From assembly GCA_965546615.1 (NCBI GenBank), contig CBEUVQ010000009.1, positions 1-64,000 of the forward strand: 64,000 bases of DNA, given 5' to 3'. Source of the DNA: CBEUVQ01 sp965546615. Its GTDB lineage: Bacteria > Bacillota > Desulfotomaculia > Desulfotomaculales > Desulfohalotomaculaceae. Below the pieces are notes generated by a model. The model was not told the origin of the DNA, did no database searches, and saw nothing but the letters and a program-made list of their open reading frames with translations. The position numbers and the translations under genes are program-made. This document shows positions 17,120-26,533 of the stretch, one piece after another. How positions within the stretch are numbered: the stretch's first letter is position 1; every line of letters starts with the position of its first letter.

Positions 17120-18067
17120 CTACACACTTGAAAACTTTTCCTGCCAGTGACAAATAATTTCCTCGGCAAGTTTTGATGTATTATCATAATTATGCACATC
17201 CACCCAATGTATGCGTGGATCACGTTTAAACCAAGTTAACTGCCTTTTGGCAAAGCGGCGGGTATCTCTTTTGATCAAATCAATGGCTTGATTTAATGTA
17301 ATTTCGCCATCCAGGTACGCAGCTATTTCTTTATATCCCAAAGCTTGCATTGCTGTCATTGAGCGGTTTATTCCTCTGCTGATCAAAGTTTTAACTTCAT
17401 CAACCAAACCTTGTTTAATCATTTTGTCTACCCGTTGATCAATGCGGTGATAGAGTTTATCCCGCTGCATTCGCAGCCCAAATAATGCCAGGTGATATCT
17501 GGCATTTTGATAATTTGCCCTCTGCATATCGGAAATACGCTTTCCGGTAAGTTGATAAACCTCTAACGCTCTGATTACCCTGCGCACGTTGTTGGGATGA
17601 ATTTTTTTTGCTGCTAAAGGGTCCACTTTGGCCAGTTGATCGTGCAGCCATTGCTTGCCGTTTTGCTGTGCCTGCTTTAAAAGCATTTCCCGCAGTTCGC
17701 TGTTTTCGCCCGGTGCATCAAAATGGTACTCATCCACAACCGCCCGCACATATAAGCCGGTGCCGCCAACTAAAATCGGCAGCTTATCCTTATCGTGTAT
17801 TTGGGCAATTACTTGCCCTGCTTCATCTTGGTAACGGGCAACACTGTATTCTTCATCAGGGGCAACCACATCAATCATATGATGAGGTACGCCTTGCATT
17901 TCTTCTTCTGTTGGTTTGGCGGTGCCAATGTCCATCCCTTGATACACCAGCATTGAATCAGCGGAAACAACTTCTCCGTCCAGTTTTAATGCCAGTTGAA
18001 CACCCACATCGGTTTTACCGGACGCAGTTGGTCCAACGACAGCAATAAGCGGTTTTTTTTGCGACAA
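17120..18067 (-). CDS. miaA: tRNA dimethylallyltransferase
   Basis: This 315-residue enzyme adds dimethylallyl to A37 of tRNAs that read UNN codons. The P-loop is VVGPTASGKTD (near residue 10) and the substrate segment DSMLVYQGMDIGTAKPT (near residue 37) is intact. The C-terminal RRFAKRQLTWFKRD is diagnostic. Its start is 2 nt after the methyltransferase gene. MiaB, which acts on the product, is encoded at about 34 kb. Confidence 0.96.
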   Translation of the reverse strand: MSQKKPLIAVVGPTASGKTDVGVQLALKLDGEVVSADSMLVYQGMDIGTAKPTEEEMQGVPHHMIDVVAPDEEYSVARYQDEAGQVIAQIHDKDKLPILVGGTGLYVRAVVDEYHFDAPGENSELREMLLKQAQQNGKQWLHDQLAKVDPLAAKKIHPNNVRRVIRALEVYQLTGKRISDMQRANYQNARYHLALFGLRMQRDKLYHRIDQRVDKMIKQGLVDEVKTLISRGINRSMTAMQALGYKEIAAYLDGEITLNQAIDLIKRDTRRFAKRQLTWFKRDPRIHWVDVHNYDNTSKLAEEIICHWQEKFSSV

Positions 18068-18069
18068 AC

Positions 18070-18870
18070 TTAATCACCCCCTACCTCAATCACACCATAG
18101 GCAACGGGTGAATTCTTATTTTCAATTTCCTTAAAACCCAACCTCAAAAACTCCGCACTGCCGGAAGTTTCTTTCATCACAACCCTTTTTTTAGCTACCC
18201 GACAAGCCTCACTAACTGTCAGTGAATCTAGAGGGGCGTATTCAGCCAATTTTCGCAGCGGAGATAACGCAGTGGATTTATACAGCGGCTTTCGAAACAT
18301 CGGATCAAAATACACTACATCCACACTGTTTGCAGGCAGTTTTTTTAAATAATGACGATGATCGGCATGAATCACCTCAATGTTTTTAAGTGCTTGGGCC
18401 AATGATTTGTTGTCTGTTTGGTAATCAGCAATACCTTCACGGACTACATAAGCCATTAAAAGATTTGCCTCTAAGCCCAATACCGAACCTTTTGGCCCAA
18501 CGACATAATTAGCGACAATCGCATCCGAACCAAGACCTGCTGTGCAATCCAGCACGCTGTCTCCGGCGGAAAGCTTCATTGCTTCAATCATTCTATCAGT
18601 ATTGCCGTTTTTTATCTCTTTGATGCGTAATTTTGCCATTCCCGGATGAAAAAAGAATTCTTCGCCATCAACGTAAACAGACAATTTGCTGCGTGCCACC
18701 ACTAAAATACCGGCACTGCTGTACTCTTTTTCTATATCGGCCAGCGGTTTATACTGCCGATCGACAAACGGCAGTTTTAATTCGGCAGCAATTTCTTGCG
18801 CCCGTTTAACAAGTAAAGCAGATTGATTTAATGAAGTGGTTACGATTTGATTTTGGTTAACATTACTCAT
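18070..18870 (-). CDS. RsmJ-like SAM-dependent methyltransferase
   Basis: This 266-residue class I methyltransferase has the SAM motif LDCTAGLGSDA (near residue 108) and the catalytic-type motif YFDPMFR (near 188). The DPMF sequence and overall form resemble the RsmJ (16S rRNA G1516) family, but Firmicute members are often annotated only as rRNA methyltransferases. It overlaps mutL by 4 nt and precedes miaA by 2 nt, so it belongs to the mutL-miaA-hfq transcription unit. Confidence 0.8.
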   Translation of the reverse strand: MSNVNQNQIVTTSLNQSALLVKRAQEIAAELKLPFVDRQYKPLADIEKEYSSAGILVVARSKLSVYVDGEEFFFHPGMAKLRIKEIKNGNTDRMIEAMKLSAGDSVLDCTAGLGSDAIVANYVVGPKGSVLGLEANLLMAYVVREGIADYQTDNKSLAQALKNIEVIHADHRHYLKKLPANSVDVVYFDPMFRKPLYKSTALSPLRKLAEYAPLDSLTVSEACRVAKKRVVMKETSGSAEFLRLGFKEIENKNSPVAYGVIEVGGD

Positions 18871-20687
18871 CTTTTAAACCTCTTAGCAAGTTCTTGGAAA
18901 GAAAGCTGAATTATAGTCGGTCTGCCGTGCGGGCAGCTGTATGGATTGTCTAAGCCGGCCATTTGTTCAATTAGAGTACTCATTTCCTGGAAAGACAATT
19001 TTTGTCCGGATTTAATTGCACTGCGGCAGGATAAACCGGCTGCTAAAGCTTCATTAAAACTGTCACTGTCGGTATCCAAAATATCAAAGAAAAATTTGGC
19101 TTCTTCGCCGGGAGGGAACCCCGCCGGAACACCCCGCAATAAATATGTGTTCTCGCCAAAATGCTCTAATATAAAGCCTAACCTTCGAAAGGTCAAAATA
19201 TGTTCAGTTAATTTTTCTGTCTCTTGTTGGTTTAACTCTAACACTACCGGCATCAGCAGCATTTGGCTGTTCTGCTCGCCCTCGCTCTGCTTACGGTACT
19301 TTTCGTAAAGAACCCTTTCATGAGCGGCATGCTGATCGATAATATATAACCCGCCTGCACCTTGAGCTAAAATGTATGTAGGCAGCAGCTGAGCCAGCGG
19401 CAGCAGTTCCGGGAATTGGTTGGGTTGATCTGAATAATCGGTTGATTTTTTGAGCGGCTGTTCCGGTTTATAATCCGCGAGTATATCATTTGTTTTCGGA
19501 GATTCAGGCGTCACACGCAGCGGCAGCTCAGCCTGTTTTAAATATAGCTGCTGCTGTTCTCTTAAAACATTGTTTAACTGTTCTTGTATTGGTTTTTCTA
19601 ACATTGGTTTTTCCGCTGTCCGGTATTTCAATTCCTCATCCTGCCGGTTATGCGAAGGCGATTTTTCCACCGGTGGCTGCTCAATTTGAGGCACCGATAA
19701 AGGAGTGCGTACCGCTTTTTGCACTATGCCGGTAATTAGTTTTTTCAGCTCCCGTTCATGGCTAATGCGCACTTCCATTTTGGCGGGATGCACATTAACA
19801 TCTACCATCCCCGGTGATATTTCAACGGCCAAAACAGCCAGTGGATGGCGGCTGTAAGGCATCAGCGTATGATAACCGTCCTTTAATGCGTCAGAAATCA
19901 ATTTACTCTTAACATAGCGACCGTTGACAAATATTGTTTGATGAGTGCGTGTCGCCCGATTTAATTCCGGCTTACTGACGTATCCGGTAATGTATATTCC
20001 GGGAATTTGCCCTTCTACCGGAATCATCTTTCTTGCTACCTGTATCCCGTTAACCGCTGCAAAAGCATCTAACAATTTTCCGCTGCCCGGTGTTTCTACC
20101 AAAACGCGATTTTGCGACGTCAATTTAATTGCCACATCAGGACGGGACAGCGCCAACCGGGAAACTAATTCACTAATTAAAGCGGCCTCAGCGGCAGTTC
20201 CTTTCAAATGTTTTTTTCGCGCCGGTGTATTATAAAACAGGTCTGAAACGGTAATCTTGGTACCAACCGGACAACCGACCGGTTCACTGGTGATCAGTGT
20301 TCCACCCTCCAGCTCCAGCTTGACACCGACATCAGAATCCGCCGTTCTTGTTAACATAGTAACCTTAGCCACCGAAGCAATGCTGGGCAGAGCCTCGCCT
20401 CGGAACCCAAGCGTTGTAATACTGAACAAATCTTCCATCCGTTTAATTTTACTGGTAGCATGCCTTAAAAAAGCTAATGAAGCATCTTCCCGCTCAATGC
20501 CGCATCCATTATCACTAACGGAAATTGCAGTTGTGCCTCCGTCTTTGATGTCAATTACAATACGATTTGCCCCGGCATCCAGAGCGTTTTCCACCAATTC
20601 TTTAACAACAGACTGCGGCCGCTCAATTACTTCACCGGCCGCAATTTTATTGGCAGTATCTTGATCTAAAAGTCTGATTTTAGGCAA
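18867..20687 (-). CDS. mutL: DNA mismatch repair protein MutL
   Basis: This 606-residue protein has the GHKL ATPase motifs (NKIAAGEVIERP, DNGCGI, GFRGEALPSI). Its C-terminal domain carries the endonuclease motif DQHAAHERVLYE near residue 455 and CPHGRPT near residue 588. It is therefore a nicking-type MutL, expected in bacteria lacking MutH. A variable linker covers roughly residues 330-430. It starts 14 nt after the HDAC-like gene, not directly after mutS. Confidence 0.96.
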   Translation of the reverse strand: MPKIRLLDQDTANKIAAGEVIERPQSVVKELVENALDAGANRIVIDIKDGGTTAISVSDNGCGIEREDASLAFLRHATSKIKRMEDLFSITTLGFRGEALPSIASVAKVTMLTRTADSDVGVKLELEGGTLITSEPVGCPVGTKITVSDLFYNTPARKKHLKGTAAEAALISELVSRLALSRPDVAIKLTSQNRVLVETPGSGKLLDAFAAVNGIQVARKMIPVEGQIPGIYITGYVSKPELNRATRTHQTIFVNGRYVKSKLISDALKDGYHTLMPYSRHPLAVLAVEISPGMVDVNVHPAKMEVRISHERELKKLITGIVQKAVRTPLSVPQIEQPPVEKSPSHNRQDEELKYRTAEKPMLEKPIQEQLNNVLREQQQLYLKQAELPLRVTPESPKTNDILADYKPEQPLKKSTDYSDQPNQFPELLPLAQLLPTYILAQGAGGLYIIDQHAAHERVLYEKYRKQSEGEQNSQMLLMPVVLELNQQETEKLTEHILTFRRLGFILEHFGENTYLLRGVPAGFPPGEEAKFFFDILDTDSDSFNEALAAGLSCRSAIKSGQKLSFQEMSTLIEQMAGLDNPYSCPHGRPTIIQLSFQELAKRFKR

Positions 20688-20701
20688 CCCAATACCTCCA
20701 G

Positions 20702-22057
20702 TTATCCTTCGGTGCGTATTTCCGCCTGATTTTCCCTGTCGAAAGTAATAAAAGTATCTTCTGTTTTATCCTGCAGATAAATATATGAATAGCGGTAATC
20801 CTTTTTCGCCTGCTGATAAATGTCCCATGCCTCTTCCAAGCAGCTTTTACAGCACCGATTATGAATGGAAACGGCTAGTACCCGACAGCGGCCATTCTTG
20901 GGCTGAACGGCGTACGAATCAATTGCAATAAAACCTGGGCAGTCTGTACATACACGTACTTTTTCCAACTGTTTTTCTTCAAAATATTCGGTGTCGTAGT
21001 AAATGTTTTTTTGCCGTTGGTAAAACCGATTATCTCCACATAGGCTCGTTGGATCGTAATTATTGCGGTTGGACCATGTCTCCTGCAGGCGGTTAACCAT
21101 CCTATGAACATAATCAGTTACTTGTGAATTCTCAACAATTTTATCCGGCTGATAATCAGGTTCGGTGACATAGCGGTAATCGCGTCCGGCCAAAGCTAAC
21201 AGGATAGCTAAATTAACATACGGCAGAGCGGATTCTATGGCATAACCGCCTTCCAAAACCGCTAAATCCGGTTTTAACTTTTCAGTAAGTTGAGCGTATC
21301 CTTGGGCGGTAATCATCATACTGCCCAACGGGTCTGTATAGTGATTATCTTGACCGGCGGAATTAATGACAAATTCCGGCTGAAAATCTTTTAAAATCGG
21401 CAGAATCAAATGATCTACTACATATAAAAGACTGCTGTCCGTTACCCCGGGCGGAAGCGGAATATTGATAGTTGAACAATAGGCAGTCGGACCACCTAAT
21501 TCCTCAGCAAAGCCTGTTCCGGGGTAGATAGTGCGCCCATCTTGATGAAAGGAAATAAACAGCACATCAGGATCGTGATAATAGATATCTTGACTGCCGT
21601 CGCCGTGGTGAACATCGGTATCAACAATGGCAATACGCTTCAGACCATAGGTGCGGCGCAGGTGCTCAATCACCACCGCCTCATTGTTTATCGAACAAAA
21701 TCCTCGGTTACCATGCACAACCCGCATGGCATGATGACCGGGCGGCCGCACAATGGCAAAACCGTTGCTGATCTCTTTATTCATTATGCGATCACTTAAT
21801 TGAATAGCTCCTCCGGCAGCAATGCGGTGTGCTGCCAATACTTGATCGTCAACGTTCGGCACACAAAAGTGAACGCGCGAAATATCATGCGGTGTAGCCA
21901 CAATTGGCGGATATTCAACAATCTCCGGCAAATCCAGCACACCTTCTTCAAAAATTTGATCTCTTGTGTACAGCAAACGTTCTTCACGTTCCGGATGCAC
22001 CGGAGCAATAGACCAATCAAAGGCCGGAAAGAATACCAAACCGGTTTTTTTAATCAA
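20702..22057 (-). CDS. HDAC-family (AcuC-like) amidohydrolase with C-terminal CxxC module
   Basis: This 451-residue protein has a complete histone-deacetylase-family active site: RPPGHHA, the metal ligands in DTDVHHGDG, a second Asp in SAGQDNHYTDPLG, and LEGGY. It should remove acyl groups from lysine or polyamine-type substrates using a metal ion. The last 120 or so residues are additional and contain CTDC and, about 25 residues later, CCKSC, which look like a small zinc-binding fold. The start is TTG at 22057 after GGAGG, giving a 4-nt overlap (TTGA) with the HyuA-like gene. The substrate is unknown; AcuC-type action on acetyl-CoA synthetase is possible. Confidence 0.87.
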   Translation of the reverse strand: MIKKTGLVFFPAFDWSIAPVHPEREERLLYTRDQIFEEGVLDLPEIVEYPPIVATPHDISRVHFCVPNVDDQVLAAHRIAAGGAIQLSDRIMNKEISNGFAIVRPPGHHAMRVVHGNRGFCSINNEAVVIEHLRRTYGLKRIAIVDTDVHHGDGSQDIYYHDPDVLFISFHQDGRTIYPGTGFAEELGGPTAYCSTINIPLPPGVTDSSLLYVVDHLILPILKDFQPEFVINSAGQDNHYTDPLGSMMITAQGYAQLTEKLKPDLAVLEGGYAIESALPYVNLAILLALAGRDYRYVTEPDYQPDKIVENSQVTDYVHRMVNRLQETWSNRNNYDPTSLCGDNRFYQRQKNIYYDTEYFEEKQLEKVRVCTDCPGFIAIDSYAVQPKNGRCRVLAVSIHNRCCKSCLEEAWDIYQQAKKDYRYSYIYLQDKTEDTFITFDRENQAEIRTEG

Positions 22058-23736
22058 ATTAATCTCCCTCCTGCCCCTACATGCCACAGAATCCCGCGCG
22101 GGGTTTGCACACAAACATCAAAAATCCGGCCGGTGGTAGTGATATCACGCACAATATTAAATACATCCTGCCTGGTTACTTCAATATTATCAACTTGGTC
22201 ACTGATGTTCATATTTTCCGCTCTTTTAATTAACCATTCTTTGGCTAACTGCAGTGCCTGTTCACTGCCAAACAGTCGGTCGGTAATTTTGCCTTGATAA
22301 CCCTCTTCTTCAATACTGTATATTTTTTGCTCAGTATCAGCACGCAGCGAAATCTGTAATGTCGGTTTCGCTACCGCAGCCCCAATGGCATTAGCTGATG
22401 AAGCATAAGGCGGCAGTATAGGTATACCTCCAAGACGAATGGCGATATGCGGTACAAAACCCGCTGCCCCCCCGCCAACACCAACTACGTTTTTAGGGCG
22501 CAGGCGGCGTTTTTGCATAACTTCCCAAATGCGATAAGCCGGTTCTTGTTCCCATTCCAAATACATCTTTTCGATTTCATTAACCACAGTATCTGCAAAA
22601 AGGTTAATTATATCCTGTGCTACTTCTACCGCAGATAAATTTGCCGGTTGAGCCAGCGCTTCCATCGCTTTCCATGCCTTTTGCTTATCACCTAGGCAGG
22701 TTAACCCCAATACATTCAATGCATCGGTAGGGGTAGGTAAAGGGCCGCCTAAACAATAAGGCTGACCAACGCGTTCAGAGTAAATAATCAGCTTTTTACC
22801 CACCATATCAACAACACTGTCGCCGCCAACCGGAACAGATTTTACTGCCAACGAACGCACTTGTGTTAAATATTCACCAATTCTAACTCCTTTGGAAGAA
22901 AGCAGCGGCTGTCCGGACAAAATTAGCGCCAAGTCGGTGGTGGTGCCGCCGATATCTACCACTAAAGAAGTTTCTCCCGCCGGTGTCAATGCCTGAGCCC
23001 CCAACGTACTGGCTGCCGGTCCGGAAAATATAGTTTCAACCGGAAATTGTTCCGATCTTTCCAACGTCATTGTTCCGCCGTCTGCTTTGAGGATAAACAT
23101 CTGGGCATCAATATTTCGCTGCTTCATTGCCTCCCGAACATGCTTCACAAAAGAACGATACTCTTCCTTAGTGGCACACGTTAACAGCGTGGTATCAACC
23201 CGCCGAGGGAAATTTAACTTGCCGCCGACAACATGCCCCATCTCCACCTGCCAATCAGGGCGGTGTTTTTCAATTATTTTTTTGATAGCCAGTTCATGTT
23301 TATTATTGCGGGGCGAGAACTTACCCACTACAGCCACTTTGCGGTAACCCTTTTGGTCTAAGTCCTCTATAGCTTTTAAAACCTCTGCTTCAGATAACGG
23401 AACAACTTCTCTTCCCCGATAATCAATTGCTCCGCTTAGAATATGCACATCTGACTCGCGATACTGCTGCATTTTCCTGCCGGGTCCGGGCATTAACAGT
23501 AAAGCTACCGGGTGATGCTTTTTTTCAGCTACCAGATTCGTAATAACTGTAGTGGAAAGGACCACTCGTTTTATGTCCGCAGATTTGGCATCTTTCAAAA
23601 CCAAATCCAGAGCTTCTACCAACGGGCTGAGCATATCGTTAGGTTTATTGTACACTTTGGCAATAGCCCGCACTTTTCCGTCAGAGATTAGCACCGCGTC
23701 GGTGCTGGTGCCTCCGACATCAATACCAATGTACAC
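22054..23736 (-). CDS. Hydantoinase/oxoprolinase-family protein (HyuA type)
   Basis: This 560-residue protein has ASKHA-type nucleotide-binding motifs: IGIDVGGTSTDAVL at the start, VDIGGTTTDLALI in the middle, and VVGVGGGAAGFVP near residue 420. Members hydrolyse cyclic amides with ATP or act in acetone carboxylase-like enzymes, usually with a HyuB partner. No HyuB is present here. The GTG at 23736 follows GGAG by 8 nt, while the longer frame adds about 20 non-family residues. Coupling to an HDAC-fold hydrolase suggests a joint pathway, but the substrate is unknown. Confidence 0.85.
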   Translation of the reverse strand: MYIGIDVGGTSTDAVLISDGKVRAIAKVYNKPNDMLSPLVEALDLVLKDAKSADIKRVVLSTTVITNLVAEKKHHPVALLLMPGPGRKMQQYRESDVHILSGAIDYRGREVVPLSEAEVLKAIEDLDQKGYRKVAVVGKFSPRNNKHELAIKKIIEKHRPDWQVEMGHVVGGKLNFPRRVDTTLLTCATKEEYRSFVKHVREAMKQRNIDAQMFILKADGGTMTLERSEQFPVETIFSGPAASTLGAQALTPAGETSLVVDIGGTTTDLALILSGQPLLSSKGVRIGEYLTQVRSLAVKSVPVGGDSVVDMVGKKLIIYSERVGQPYCLGGPLPTPTDALNVLGLTCLGDKQKAWKAMEALAQPANLSAVEVAQDIINLFADTVVNEIEKMYLEWEQEPAYRIWEVMQKRRLRPKNVVGVGGGAAGFVPHIAIRLGGIPILPPYASSANAIGAAVAKPTLQISLRADTEQKIYSIEEEGYQGKITDRLFGSEQALQLAKEWLIKRAENMNISDQVDNIEVTRQDVFNIVRDITTTGRIFDVCVQTPRGILWHVGAGGRLI

Positions 23737-23821
23737 AGCAACCACTCCGAAAAAAGGAAATTTTAATATATATGCTATCACATCTTGATTAAACAAGAAA
23801 TGCGTTCTGGTAATTTTTAGT

Positions 23822-26449
23822 TTAATTTTTATTTAAATTTCTTACTTTAGTTTGCAGTGCAAATAACATGTTTAACGCATCCAGCGGTGTTGTATTTAAC
23901 AGATCGTAATTAGCCACCTCTTCCAGCAATTCCCCAGCTTCAGGACTAATTGAAAACAGCTGCATCTGCACGGCATCTTTTTCCACAGAATTTGTTTCCC
24001 CCCCGGAAACCACTTCCTCTGCTGCCTTACGGTAAATTTCCAAGTCTACTACCAATTGATTGGCCCGATCAATCACGCTTGCAGGCAGGCCGGCTAATCT
24101 TGCGCAGTGCACACCGTAACTTTTACTGGCTTTACCGACAACGGTGCGATGTAAAAAAACAACATCATCACCCTTTTCTTCAACTGCTACCGTGAAATTT
24201 TTTAAAAATTTCAGGTTGTTTTCTAACTCTGCCAATTCATGATAGTGAGTGGAAAATAACGTGCGGCAGCCGATTGTATCATGCAGATATTCAATTACCG
24301 CCTGAGCAATAGCCATACCTTCTTGGTTGGAAGTACCTCTGCCCAATTCGTCTATAATGACCAAACTTTTTTTTGTTGCCTGCCGTAACGCCTGATTGCA
24401 TTCCTGCATTTCAACCATAAAAGTACTGCGCCCTGATGTTAAGTCATCCGATGCCCCTACCCGGGCAAAAATGCGGTCGACAACACCAATCTCCGCTTCA
24501 GCGGCAGGCACAAAGCTCCCCATTTGAGCCATAATGGTAATTAACGCCACTTGGCGCTGGTAAGTGCTTTTTCCGCCCATGTTGGGTCCGGTAATTAATG
24601 CCAGGTAATAACTGTCAGTGTCCAGTTCGGTGCTATTGGATACAAATTCATTGTCTTCAAGTGTCAGTTCCACAACCGGATGGCGCCCTTCATAAATGTT
24701 CAGTTTACCGCTGTTATTTACTGTCGGGCGTACATAATTGTTTCTTACTGCTGCTTCTGCCAGCGAAACCAAAACATCAACTTGTGCCACTGCCGCCGCA
24801 CTGCGCTGGATGCGGCTGATCTGAGCGGCAGCCGCTTCTCTAATCTCAGTAAAGATCCGATATTCCAGCTCTACCAGTTTATCCTGTGCACCAAGAATAA
24901 TATCCTCATATTCTTTTAGTTCCGGGGTAATAAACCGTTCGGCATTGACCAATGTTTGGCGGCGCTGATAATCTTTCGGAACAGCGGTGAGATTGCTTTT
25001 TGTCACTTCAATATAATAACCGAACACTTTATTAAATCTAATTTTTAAAGATTTTATACCGGTGCGCTCGCGTTCTTTTGTTTCTAATTGTGCCAGCCAG
25101 TTTTTCCCGTTAGTGGCTGCTTCACGCAGCTTGTCTACCTCATCGTTATAGCCGTTTTTAATCAGGCCGCCGTCTTTCAAAGCGAGAGGAGGATCATCAC
25201 TGATACTGTTTTCCAACAGCTCGGTTAAATCCGCTAAATCATCAATTTTATCAGAAATATTTTTTAACAATATTGATGAAGTAGTTTTTAAGTGTTTCTT
25301 AATGGCAGGCAGTGCTGCCAAAGAGTTTTTAACGGCCAATAAATCTCTTGCATTAGCAGTACCATAAGCTATACGTGCGGAAAGGCGTTCTAAATCATAA
25401 ACTTCCTTTAAAAGCGCCCTGATATCTTCTCTTAAAAAAATATTTTCGGCAAGCTCAGCTACCGCATCCAGGCGGGCGTTAATCCGCTCAACATCTACCA
25501 AAGGCTGTTCAATCCAATTTTTCAGCATTCTTCCACCCATTGCGGTGGCGGTATAATCCAGCACCCACAATAAGCTGCCTTTTTTATCGTTGCTTAATAA
25601 CGTGCGGCTTAATTCTAAATTGCGTCTGGCGGCGGTATCCAAAACAAGGTATTGAGCAGTAGAGTAATATTTAATTTCTTTAATATGATTTAAATTTCGC
25701 TTCTGTGTTTCCAGCAAAAACCGCACCAATAATCCTGCTGCTTGTAAAGCTGATGAATCAGCGTGCAGCCCCGTCTGTTCAATGCTTTCTTTAGAAAATT
25801 GCTGCTCTACACTTTTTAAAACAGCTTGGTCGTCAACAGTGTGCTGATAGTAGTTGATTACTGCCTGACAATGATTTTTTATCCCTTTGATCAAATCGTG
25901 ATTATCTTTTAAAGCAGCCGGCAGCAGCACTTCTGCAGGCTGCAGTCGGGTTAGCTCGTTAAGCGTTTCATCAAAAGCTGAGCGACCTTGAATTTCTGAA
26001 ACCATAAACTCACCGGTGCTGACATCGGCTATTGCCAGACCAACTTGATATTTACTGATTATTGCCGACACGATATAGTTATTTTTCTTATCTTCCAGCA
26101 TCTGCCCTTCCATAATTGTGCCGGGCGTTATTACTCTGGTGACCTGCCGCTTGACAATTCCTTTTGTGGCTTTAGGATCTTCTACTTGATCACAAATTGC
26201 CACTTTATAGCCATTGGCCACCATTTTGGCAATATATGTATCAACTGAATGATAAGGCACACCACACATGGGTACCCTTTCTTCACCGCCTCCGTCTCTT
26301 CCGGTAAGGGTAATCTCTAATACTTTCGATGCCGTTAAAGCATCATCAAAAAACATTTCATAAAAATCCCCTAAGCGAAAAAACAAAATACAATCTGGGT
26401 ATTGTTCTTTAATTTTAAGGTATTGTCGCATCATTGGAGTTCTTGCCAA
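23822..26449 (-). CDS. mutS: DNA mismatch repair protein MutS
   Basis: This 875-residue protein is a complete MutS. The mismatch-reading motif FFRLGDFYEMF lies near residue 23, Walker A TGPNMGGKST near residue 620, and Walker B LVIIDELGRGTS near residue 695. It starts at TTG (26449), 7 nt after GGGAGGG. The ATG codons a few residues in lack a ribosome site. An extended -10 promoter lies just upstream, and this gene appears to begin a long minus-strand operon. Confidence 0.97.
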   Translation of the reverse strand: MARTPMMRQYLKIKEQYPDCILFFRLGDFYEMFFDDALTASKVLEITLTGRDGGGEERVPMCGVPYHSVDTYIAKMVANGYKVAICDQVEDPKATKGIVKRQVTRVITPGTIMEGQMLEDKKNNYIVSAIISKYQVGLAIADVSTGEFMVSEIQGRSAFDETLNELTRLQPAEVLLPAALKDNHDLIKGIKNHCQAVINYYQHTVDDQAVLKSVEQQFSKESIEQTGLHADSSALQAAGLLVRFLLETQKRNLNHIKEIKYYSTAQYLVLDTAARRNLELSRTLLSNDKKGSLLWVLDYTATAMGGRMLKNWIEQPLVDVERINARLDAVAELAENIFLREDIRALLKEVYDLERLSARIAYGTANARDLLAVKNSLAALPAIKKHLKTTSSILLKNISDKIDDLADLTELLENSISDDPPLALKDGGLIKNGYNDEVDKLREAATNGKNWLAQLETKERERTGIKSLKIRFNKVFGYYIEVTKSNLTAVPKDYQRRQTLVNAERFITPELKEYEDIILGAQDKLVELEYRIFTEIREAAAAQISRIQRSAAAVAQVDVLVSLAEAAVRNNYVRPTVNNSGKLNIYEGRHPVVELTLEDNEFVSNSTELDTDSYYLALITGPNMGGKSTYQRQVALITIMAQMGSFVPAAEAEIGVVDRIFARVGASDDLTSGRSTFMVEMQECNQALRQATKKSLVIIDELGRGTSNQEGMAIAQAVIEYLHDTIGCRTLFSTHYHELAELENNLKFLKNFTVAVEEKGDDVVFLHRTVVGKASKSYGVHCARLAGLPASVIDRANQLVVDLEIYRKAAEEVVSGGETNSVEKDAVQMQLFSISPEAGELLEEVANYDLLNTTPLDALNMLFALQTKVRNLNKN

Positions 26450-26469
26450 AATAAGTCCCTCCCGCTAAC

Positions 26470-26478
26470 ATTATATCA
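26470..26478 (-). promoter_or_regulatory. Extended -10 promoter of mutS
   Basis: The minus strand reads TGATATAAT, 21 nt before the mutS start. The -35 region is weak, as often seen with extended -10 promoters. Confidence 0.5.
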
Positions 26479-26533
26479 AAGGATAAAAAGCTAAAATCAT
26501 AAAAAGCCGATTTTTACATAAATATTCTTTTAT

